From Phycisphaerae bacterium (GTDB taxonomy: Bacteria; Planctomycetota; Phycisphaerae; UBA1845; UTPLA1): a stretch of DNA of 13,319 nt. The notes under the pieces were generated by a model. The model was not told the DNA's origin, searched no databases, and saw nothing but the letters and a program-made list of their open reading frames with translations. Position numbers and translations under genes: made by a program. This document shows, one piece after another, positions 7,435 to 13,319 of this stretch. The DNA lies in assembly GCA_029259995.1 (NCBI GenBank), contig JAJDEC010000107.1, positions 1 through 13,319 on the forward strand. Reading direction: 5' to 3'. Position 1 is the first letter of the stretch. Every line of letters begins with the position of its first letter.

Positions 7435-7466
7435 ATTATATAAGCTCCCGCATCCTGACATCAGGA
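7435..7466 (-). promoter_or_regulatory. Possible sigma-70 type -10 box and operator palindrome before kinase
   Basis: On the minus strand a perfect TATAAT occupies 7440-7435. Seventeen bases upstream there is no good TTGACA. Instead, a 14-bp inverted repeat, TCCTGA-CA-TCAGGA (7453-7466), covers the -35 position. A poor -35 together with an operator-like palindrome would suit an activated or repressed housekeeping promoter for the kinase-regulator operon. The evidence is sequence pattern only. Confidence 0.35.
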
Positions 7467-7498
7467 CAAATAGCGACGACTGCCCTCGCGTTTCTGTA

Positions 7499-7515
7499 TT
7501 GCAAGTTGAATGCCG
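7499..7515 (-). promoter_or_regulatory. Candidate sigma-54 promoter facing the kinase operon
   Basis: On the minus strand the pattern is CGGCAT-N5-TTGCAA, with GG and GC at the exact spacing required (11 bases from second G to G). The -12 element is ideal; the -24 element keeps GGCA but lacks the flanking T and final C of TGGCAC. Predicted transcription start is near 7489, about 220 bases before the kinase ATG. It would allow the regulator to control its own operon. Confidence 0.4.
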
Positions 7516-7665
7516 CAAGTATCCTGCGATCGGCAGACCGCTCGATCTCCTCAATTGACGACGTATCGGACGATGGGTCTCGCCGAGTCAACTGACGCCG
7601 ACATTCCAGATCGCCGTATCGCACGGCGGTTGAACTCGCACCAATACTCCGGGCGATCATGCACG

Positions 7666-7687
7666 CGACGATCCGTGGCGGATGTCG
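7666..7687. promoter_or_regulatory. Inverted repeat, candidate enhancer (UAS) of the sigma-54 regulator
   Basis: The arms CGACGATCCG and CGGATGTCG flank a TGG centre; they match as CGAC-ATCCG apart from one extra base on the left. The centre is about 120 bp upstream of the start predicted for the rightward sigma-54 promoter, and about 190 bp upstream of the leftward one. That is the normal range for NtrC-family binding sites. Assignment to the neighbouring regulator is inference. Confidence 0.4.
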
Positions 7688-7770
7688 ATTGTTGTTGCAC
7701 CGCCTTCGGATCCACATTCTCCTGCCTGCAATCGCCGTGATTGACATATCGCCGGCGCAATTCTCGACAC

Positions 7771-7786
7771 TGGCACACCGCTTGCA
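7771..7786 (+). promoter_or_regulatory. Sigma-54 (-24/-12) promoter of the subtilase
   Basis: The pattern is TGGCAC-N5-TTGCA, matching both consensus elements. The invariant GG (7772-7773) and GC (7784-7785) are at the required spacing. Transcription would begin near 7797, leaving about 144 nt before the subtilase ATG. An NtrC-family activator gene lies in the adjacent divergent operon, which strengthens the call. Confidence 0.8.
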
Positions 7787-7940
7787 CAGTTACCGGGCGA
7801 GTGGAAAGCGCCCTGGAAAACGGATCCGTCTTTAGAACACGCTTTGCAGCTGTCCGGACGCAGGCGCGATGCAGCTTGATCCGTTGGTCGACGATTCGAC
7901 GTTCGATGTGCAGATCCACCAGTCGAGAGAGGAATATCGG

Positions 7941-10900
7941 ATGCAGTTGATTCGTCACATGCGCGTGCTGGTGGCAGTTGTCCTGATTGGCGCCCTTTCG
8001 GGCGGGCGCCCCGTCCTTGGCCAGGTTCGCTGGCGTTCGGGCGCCTCGGCGCCTTCGGAAAAGACGCGAGCGGAAGTGAGGGCCGTTATTGCCAGTCCCG
8101 CGCTGCGCGACAACGCGAAGCACGTGGTCATCCAGCTCGACGGACCATTGACGACGGCGAGTCGGAGTCAGCTTTCGAATGCCGGCATCACGGTCCATTC
8201 GTATTTGGGCGATAACGCGTTCTTCGCATCCGTCTCGGAAGGCGGCGTAAATCAGGCGGCGTTGTCCAACGTTCATTCAATGCTCGATGCGCGGAAAGTC
8301 GATGCGGATTGGAAACTGCATCCGATCCTGGCAAGGCTTGACACGCCCGATTGGGCCGTCGTTCCCGTGCCGGCCGACAAGGCCGGCGACGCGATGGCCG
8401 CGGACAAGACATGGTTCGGTGCGTACATCATGTTTCACGCCGATGTCACGCGCGCCGAAGCAACGATCGTCGCCGAATCGCATGATGCCGTCATCCGCCG
8501 CAACCTGATCAGTGTCAACGGCATGGTGATCGAACTGCCGCTGGAAAACGTCGCGGCGCTCGCGGCCGAAGACGCCGTCATGTATCTCGAACCCGCGCTC
8601 CCGCAGCTTTCAGAGGTGAACAACAGCAATCGGGTAATCACGGAAGCCGACGTTGTTCAGGCCGCACCTTACGATCTCGACGGCACGGGCGTCACAGTGC
8701 TGGTATACGATGGTGGAACGGCGCGAGCGTCGCATGTCGATTTCCAGGGACGCCTGTCCGTGCGTGACAACTCGGGGCTTGCCAATCACGCCACACATGT
8801 TTCGGGAACGATCGGCGGTGCCGGCGTTGCGAACCCGACGTACAAGGGAATGGCGCCCGGCGTCACGATCGAATCGTACGGCTTCGAGCAGGTCGGCGGT
8901 CTGCAACCCGGCTTCCTGTATACCGACCCCGGCGACATGGAGGCGGACTACGGAGAAGCGATCAACGTCTATGGTGCGGACATCTCCAATAATTCGATTG
9001 GCACGAATACTGCGCCGAACGGTTTTCCCTGCGAATGGACCGGCGATTACGGCGTGACTTCGACCGTCATAGATTCCATCGTTCGCGGTGGACTGAGCGG
9101 CGGCGAGCCGTTCAGAATCGTGTGGGCAAACGGCAACGAACGTCAAACGACGCGTTGCGGAAGTCTCTACCAGACAACGGCTCCGCCGGCGTGCGCCAAG
9201 AATCATATCACCGTCGGCGCGCTCAATTCGAACGACGACTCTGTGACGTGGTTCACGAGTTGGGGGCCGGCCGACGACGGTCGGCTCAAGCCGGACGTCT
9301 CCGCGCCGGGCTGCCAGGTCGGCGGCGATGGCGGCGTGACCTCCTGTTCGTCGTCGAGCAACACTGCCTACTCGACGTTGTGCGGAACGTCGATGGCGTC
9401 GCCGACGGTCTGCGGGCTATCCGCTTTGCTGCTTCAGGATTTCCGCATGCAGTTTCCAGGTCAGCCGGACTTTCGCAATTCCACGCTGAAGGCGCTGTTG
9501 GCCCATAACGCGCAGGACATCGAACAAGTCGGACCCGATTACAAGACGGGTTATGGTTCGGTTCGTATTCAGCAGACCGTCGACTTCATGCGAACCGGCG
9601 CGTTCAAGGAAGACGGCGTCAACCAGGGTGAATCCTATTCCCGTATCGTCGTCGTTGGTCCTAGTGATCCTGAGTTGCGCGTGACGCTTGCCTGGGACGA
9701 TCCGCCCGGCACGCCGAACGTCGATCCGGCGCTGGTCAACGATCTCGATCTGCGAGTCGTCAGCCCGTCGGGCGTTCGGCATTACCCGTGGACGCTGGGC
9801 GGCGTGGCCAATCCGGCGGCGCCGGCCGTTCGAACGGTCGAGGACCATATCAACAATATCGAGCAGGTATTGGTCGACAATCCCGAGACCGGAGCGTGGA
9901 CGATTGAGGTATTGGGATTCAATGTTCCACAAGGGCCGCAGGTGTTTTCGCTGGTCGGCGATGGCGCATCGAACGAAGGTACGAGTATCACGTTTCCCAA
10001 TGGATTGCCGGTTGCGTTGACGGATGCCGTGCCCACGATCATCGATGTACGCGTCGTCGCCATTGGTGAGTCGCTGCTGCCGGGCAGTCCGACATTGCAC
10101 TACCGCTATTCCGGCGGCGCCTTCTTGAATAGTCCGTTGGCGGCGGTTGCCGGCGATATCTATCAAGCCACGTTTCCCGCGCCAGTTTGTGGTGACGCGC
10201 CGGAGTTCTACTTCAGCGCGGAAGGCACGACATCGGGTGTCGTGTTGCAGCCGGCGGCCGCGCCGGCGTCGACTTTCTCCGCCGTCGCAGGCGACGCCGT
10301 CGCAGTCTTCTCAGACAACTTTGAAAACGATCAAGGTTGGTTCGCCGAGAACCCGGGTGCGACGACGGGCGATTGGCAGCGTGGTGTGCCGATCAATGAT
10401 CCCTTGTGGGCGTATGACCCCATTGCGGATTCCGACGGCAGCGGCAGGTGCTTTGTCACTCAGAATAGTGTCGGCAATACGGATGTTGACGGCGGCTCCG
10501 TGCGATTGACGTCGCCGGAGTTCGACCTGACCGGCGGAAACATCATCGTCAAGTATGACTATTTTCAATATCTCACCGACACGACCAGCGGCCTCGACAA
10601 TCTTGTCGTGGAAATCAACGGCGGCGCGGGTCCGTGGATCGAGATTGCCCGGCATGAAACAAACGGCGGTTTGACATGGCGGCACAACGAGATCGATCAG
10701 GCGGAATTGGACGCAGGGGGCGTGGTACTGACTGCGACGACGAGGATTCGATTCATCGCGACCGACGCCGCGCCGGACAGCATTAACGAATCCGGACTGG
10801 ATGCGTTTGGCATCATCAGTTTTCAGTGCGGAACCGTGAATGGAGCCTGTTGCGCGCCGGACGGCTCATGCACCGCGCGTTCCGCGGCGAGTTGCGATTC

Positions 10901-11876
10901 GCTGGCGGGTACGTATCACGGCAACGGCTCATCGTGCGATCCATATCCCTGCCCGATTCCGACCGGCGCGTGTTGTTTTTCGAGCGGCAGCTGTTTGATG
11001 CAATCGGCCAACGATTGCGAAGACAACGGCGGCGACTATCAGGGACATGACACGAGCTGCGCGCCGAATCCCTGTCCGCAGCCGACCGGTGCGTGCTGCG
11101 ATATTCATGGTATCTGCGCATCGCGAACGGCGATGGGCTGTGCCGCGATCGGCGGCACTTATCAGGGCGACGGTATTTCATGTGCGCTCAGCCCCTGTCC
11201 GGCCCCGCGGGGCGCTTGTTGCGATTTTGAAGGGTCATGTGGCGAAGAGCCGGAGGTTGACTGTCTTGACAACGGCAGTACCTATCTTGGCGACGGCACC
11301 TTGTGTACCCCAAACCCGTGCCCGCAACCGCAGGGTGCGTGTTGCCAGATCGACGGCACATGTTTTCAGGAATCAGAGATTGGCTGCGGAATCACCGGCG
11401 GCGACTACGTCGGTGATGGTGCGGAATGCTCGCCGAACGCATGTGAACAACCGGAAGACGCGTGCTGTCTGCCGGACAATACTTGCGAGAATTTCACGTT
11501 GACAGTCTGCCTCGCGGCCGGGGGGACGTATCAGGGATTCGGATCAACCTGCGCCATGAATCCGTGCGCAACTCCGAATGGCGCCTGCTGTCAGTCCGAT
11601 GGTGCCTGTCAGGCCGTGGCCGATCAAGCGGCGTGCGATGCGCTGGGAGGCGCATATCAGGGAGATGGAACGAACTGCGCAGCAGCTACCTGCGCCGTGT
11701 CGGGCGATGTGAACTGTGATGGGGCGTTGGACATGAATGATGTTCCGCCCTTTGTCGCGGTACTTCTCGGAGTTGATACAGACCCGTGTCACGCGGCAGG
11801 CGCGGATATGACAGGGGATGGCGTTGCGAACGGTGGCGACATGCAGCCGTTTGTCGGCGTGCTCGTTGGGCCGTGA
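7941..11876 (+). CDS. Secreted multidomain subtilisin-like protease (S8, KP-43-like)
   Basis: The 1311-residue protein starts with a signal peptide (1-27) and a long propeptide-like region (to about 230). The S8 catalytic domain has Asp257 (VLVYDGG), His283 (NHATHVSG), oxyanion Asn399 (ANGNE) and Ser484 (GTSMASP). Residues of about 565-676 match the beta-barrel that follows the catalytic domain in KP-43-like alkaline proteases (LRVTLAWDDPPG, LVNDLDLRV, NNIEQV, VPQGPQ). A jelly-roll/MAM-like segment spans about 790-965. Seven six-Cys repeats fill 968-1253. Two EF-hand/dockerin-like repeats end the chain (GDVNCDGALDMND, DMTGDGVANGGD). It should be exported, auto-processed and digest protein outside the cell or at its surface. 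His lies in HATH rather than the usual HGTH. I chose ATG 7941, with AGGA upstream and the signal peptide next, over an in-frame ATG at 7869. It is preceded by a sigma-54 promoter. Confidence 0.93.
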   Translation: MQLIRHMRVLVAVVLIGALSGGRPVLGQVRWRSGASAPSEKTRAEVRAVIASPALRDNAKHVVIQLDGPLTTASRSQLSNAGITVHSYLGDNAFFASVSEGGVNQAALSNVHSMLDARKVDADWKLHPILARLDTPDWAVVPVPADKAGDAMAADKTWFGAYIMFHADVTRAEATIVAESHDAVIRRNLISVNGMVIELPLENVAALAAEDAVMYLEPALPQLSEVNNSNRVITEADVVQAAPYDLDGTGVTVLVYDGGTARASHVDFQGRLSVRDNSGLANHATHVSGTIGGAGVANPTYKGMAPGVTIESYGFEQVGGLQPGFLYTDPGDMEADYGEAINVYGADISNNSIGTNTAPNGFPCEWTGDYGVTSTVIDSIVRGGLSGGEPFRIVWANGNERQTTRCGSLYQTTAPPACAKNHITVGALNSNDDSVTWFTSWGPADDGRLKPDVSAPGCQVGGDGGVTSCSSSSNTAYSTLCGTSMASPTVCGLSALLLQDFRMQFPGQPDFRNSTLKALLAHNAQDIEQVGPDYKTGYGSVRIQQTVDFMRTGAFKEDGVNQGESYSRIVVVGPSDPELRVTLAWDDPPGTPNVDPALVNDLDLRVVSPSGVRHYPWTLGGVANPAAPAVRTVEDHINNIEQVLVDNPETGAWTIEVLGFNVPQGPQVFSLVGDGASNEGTSITFPNGLPVALTDAVPTIIDVRVVAIGESLLPGSPTLHYRYSGGAFLNSPLAAVAGDIYQATFPAPVCGDAPEFYFSAEGTTSGVVLQPAAAPASTFSAVAGDAVAVFSDNFENDQGWFAENPGATTGDWQRGVPINDPLWAYDPIADSDGSGRCFVTQNSVGNTDVDGGSVRLTSPEFDLTGGNIIVKYDYFQYLTDTTSGLDNLVVEINGGAGPWIEIARHETNGGLTWRHNEIDQAELDAGGVVLTATTRIRFIATDAAPDSINESGLDAFGIISFQCGTVNGACCAPDGSCTARSAASCDSLAGTYHGNGSSCDPYPCPIPTGACCFSSGSCLMQSANDCEDNGGDYQGHDTSCAPNPCPQPTGACCDIHGICASRTAMGCAAIGGTYQGDGISCALSPCPAPRGACCDFEGSCGEEPEVDCLDNGSTYLGDGTLCTPNPCPQPQGACCQIDGTCFQESEIGCGITGGDYVGDGAECSPNACEQPEDACCLPDNTCENFTLTVCLAAGGTYQGFGSTCAMNPCATPNGACCQSDGACQAVADQAACDALGGAYQGDGTNCAAATCAVSGDVNCDGALDMNDVPPFVAVLLGVDTDPCHAAGADMTGDGVANGGDMQPFVGVLVGP
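10842..11699 (+). repeat. Seven tandem 41-residue six-cysteine (GACC) repeats
   Basis: Six units of exactly 41 codons and a last one of 40 lie end to end within the subtilase gene. Each begins GACC (DACC in unit six), has Cys at relative positions 3, 4, 10, 18, 32 and 37 (shifted by one from the fourth Cys on in unit seven), a GGxYxGDG-like core and a Cys-Pro-rich linker. The 42 cysteines suggest disulfide-locked beads outside the cell. Similar GACC repeats are familiar from secreted planctomycete proteins. The unit sequences have diverged considerably, so the array is not a recent DNA-level duplication. Confidence 0.9.
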
Positions 11877-11929
11877 CGTTGTGAGGGGCCCGATTGACCC
11901 GGCGGCAGCAAATCAATGATGAGGAACTC

Positions 11930-13319
11930 ATGAAAAAGAAGACATGTGTGTTTATATGGACAGCGCTGGTGCTCGGCCTCGGCAACGTCGTTCGTGGTGA
12001 AGTCACGGTGTATTTTGACGAGTCTGCGTATCTTGCCGATCTGGCCGAGACGGGATTCGTCACCGTCTTCGAGGGATTTGAGAATGAGGATGCGTGGGGT
12101 TTGGTGAGATCCACCGTCGTTTACGGCGGGTTCACCGCTCCGGACGTGCCCAGTCAGGGCGTCACATGGAACGGCAGCGGTGGCGGTCTGTACGATGTCA
12201 CGACGAGCAATGGTGCTGCGCATTCGGGAGATTGGGGGTTCTATTCGTCTCCGCACGGCAATATTCTTGCGGGAATTCCCGATGGAATAACCACCGCGTC
12301 GGCCCAGCCGATGGTTGCGTGGGGCGGCTGGATTCATGGCACGTTCGGTGCGGACATTATCCTCGTCATCGATGGTGACGAAATCAACTTCATCGACCTC
12401 GGCGAGATATGCGAAGTCGACGAGTTTGGCGAAGAATTCAACTGCATCGATCGAAGTATCCAGAATTCACCCTTCATTGGAATCATAGACCCTGCTGGCT
12501 TCAATCACGTCGAGGTGCGCGAAACCGAGGCGGGCGGTGATGAAGCGCAGTATTTGTGGTTTGACGACTTTACGATCGGATTTGTCTCCGCGCCATCGCC
12601 TCGCATATTCGGATCGCAATGGATCAATGCGGCTGGCGGCTCTTATGGTGCTGGCGCGAACTGGAATACGGGCGTTGCACCTGCAGCGCTCGACAATGCC
12701 ATCTTTGGGCTTGATGGCGCGGGCTACACCGTCAATGTCGGGCAAGACTGGCAAGCAGAGCAAATGGTTGTCACAAGCGATATTGTGGCGTTCGATCTCG
12801 GCGGCTTCACCTACGATCTGACTCAAGCCAACCCTGCACGCGAATCGATCATCGTCGGTGAAATTCCCGGTGACAACTCACAGTTTTCAATTGCCAACGG
12901 TTCGCTTTCGGGTGTCAACGCAGTCGTCGCCAGTTCTTCCGGCGTTACTGCCAATATGACGGTCGACTCCGGCGGCGCGCTGAACCTTGGCTCGTCAATT
13001 CGCGTCGGCTCGGGCGGAACTGGAACCCTCAACGTTCTGGATGGCGCAACGTTGACCTGTTCGGTGGCCACGATCGGGCAGCTTTCGGGAGATGGAACGT
13101 TCAACGTTCAAGGGCCAAATGCCAGCGTGACGGCTGCAAACCTGATTTCCGTCGGCCAATCGGGTATGGGATTTCTGAACGCATCGGGCGGCGCGAGCCT
13201 CACGAGTCGGGCGCTGGATGTGGGCGTCTTCACCGATGGCGACGTTGTTCTCGACGGCGCAAACACGGCATTAACGATGATACTGGCGGGCTCCGCCGAC
13301 GGCACGCTCAGCGTGGGGA
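11930..13319 (+). CDS. Secreted beta-repeat protein, T5SS/PEP-CTERM-associated type (C-terminus cut)
   Basis: From ATG 11930 (GAGG five bases upstream) the frame stays open for 463 codons to the window end. The N-terminus MKKKTCVFIW plus hydrophobic run to VVRG is a signal peptide. Residues 25-220 resemble the N-terminal sandwich domain seen in PEP-CTERM-type surface proteins (YFDESAYLADL, VFEGFENEDAW, WFDDFTIGF). Residues of about 230-310 have the W-rich GSYGAGANWNTGVAP motif common before autotransporter-like passenger repeats. From about 343 on, short repeats of 22-25 residues appear (GTLNVLDGATL, GTFNVQGPNASV, ISVGQSGMGFLNASGGA), as in the T5SS/PEP-CTERM-associated repeat family, expected to build a beta-solenoid. 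Whether a sorting tail, autotransporter barrel or dockerin follows is outside the window. The gene starts 53 bp after the subtilase with no terminator visible between, so it is probably co-transcribed. Confidence 0.85.
   Translation, partial: MKKKTCVFIWTALVLGLGNVVRGEVTVYFDESAYLADLAETGFVTVFEGFENEDAWGLVRSTVVYGGFTAPDVPSQGVTWNGSGGGLYDVTTSNGAAHSGDWGFYSSPHGNILAGIPDGITTASAQPMVAWGGWIHGTFGADIILVIDGDEINFIDLGEICEVDEFGEEFNCIDRSIQNSPFIGIIDPAGFNHVEVRETEAGGDEAQYLWFDDFTIGFVSAPSPRIFGSQWINAAGGSYGAGANWNTGVAPAALDNAIFGLDGAGYTVNVGQDWQAEQMVVTSDIVAFDLGGFTYDLTQANPARESIIVGEIPGDNSQFSIANGSLSGVNAVVASSSGVTANMTVDSGGALNLGSSIRVGSGGTGTLNVLDGATLTCSVATIGQLSGDGTFNVQGPNASVTAANLISVGQSGMGFLNASGGASLTSRALDVGVFTDGDVVLDGANTALTMILAGSADGTLSVG

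Larger units (their letters stand above)
7271..7940. other. Divergent regulatory region between kinase and subtilase
   Basis: No protein-like gene is seen in this 670 bp. Open frames here have low-complexity Arg/Ser/Cys-rich translations and no ribosome sites. Instead it holds stacked control signals, listed separately: kinase-leader hairpins (7343-7366, 7381-7400), a TATAAT with an upstream palindrome (7435-7466), a leftward sigma-54-like element (7499-7515), a central inverted repeat (7666-7687) and a rightward sigma-54 promoter (7771-7786). The rightward transcript would have an untranslated leader of about 144 nt. Confidence 0.7.

Noticed and set aside
7869..7940. A 24-residue N-terminal extension of the subtilase
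   Set aside because: The extension is acidic and would precede the signal peptide. The ATG at 7941 has a ribosome site (AGGA) and begins directly with the signal peptide.
7551..8276. A 241-codon minus-strand frame across the regulatory region and the subtilase start
   Set aside because: It is a GC-rich shadow with Arg-rich composition. It overlaps the sigma-54 promoter and the subtilase signal peptide.
10842..11699. The regular repeats as a CRISPR or DNA satellite
   Set aside because: The periodicity is exactly codon-based (123 nt) inside one open frame, and conservation is at the Cys/Gly protein level, not in the DNA.

Overview
The window looks like chromosomal DNA from a Planctomycetota bacterium, most likely of the Phycisphaerae type. 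The basis is GC-rich coding DNA, secreted proteins ending in dockerin-like Ca-binding repeats, a subtilase tail of 41-residue six-cysteine GACC repeats, a prepilin-like protein with an H-X9-DG type C-terminus, and a protein built of T5SS/PEP-CTERM-associated type repeats. This assignment rests on protein style only; no rRNA or other phylogenetic marker is present.

Layout. Positions 1-1216 (minus) hold an exported transglutaminase-like protein whose C-terminus runs off the window. Positions 1217-1649 are a quiet spacer. At 1650-1841 (plus) lies a composite locus: a doubtful small lipoprotein frame that runs into a 42-nt 3' half of tRNA-Ala(GGC), followed at once by an intrinsic terminator. A tRNA 3' half with no 5' half is the classic scar (att site) of an integrated element. 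The tRNA orientation predicts that the element lies to the left of it.

From 7270 down to 1908 (minus) runs a probable operon: a membrane sensor histidine kinase, an NtrC-family sigma-54 response regulator, a secreted dockerin-repeat protein whose ATG overlaps the regulator's stop codon (ATGA), and a prepilin-like protein. A 670-bp divergent regulatory region (7271-7940) follows. It contains an essentially perfect sigma-54 -24/-12 promoter facing right, a weaker sigma-54-like element facing left, a palindrome placed where an enhancer-binding site would be expected, and several hairpins or palindromes in the kinase leader.

On the plus strand, the sigma-54 promoter leads into a 1311-residue secreted subtilase (KP-43-like catalytic and beta-barrel domains, a jelly-roll-like segment, seven six-Cys repeats, terminal dockerin-like repeats). 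Then, 53 bp later, comes a secreted beta-repeat protein that is cut by the window end.

Working model (inference): the kinase and regulator sense an envelope or extracellular cue and switch on, through sigma-54, the neighbouring extracellular protease and surface proteins. The best candidates for something new are this sensor/sigma-54/dockerin-subtilase module and the tRNA-Ala att scar.
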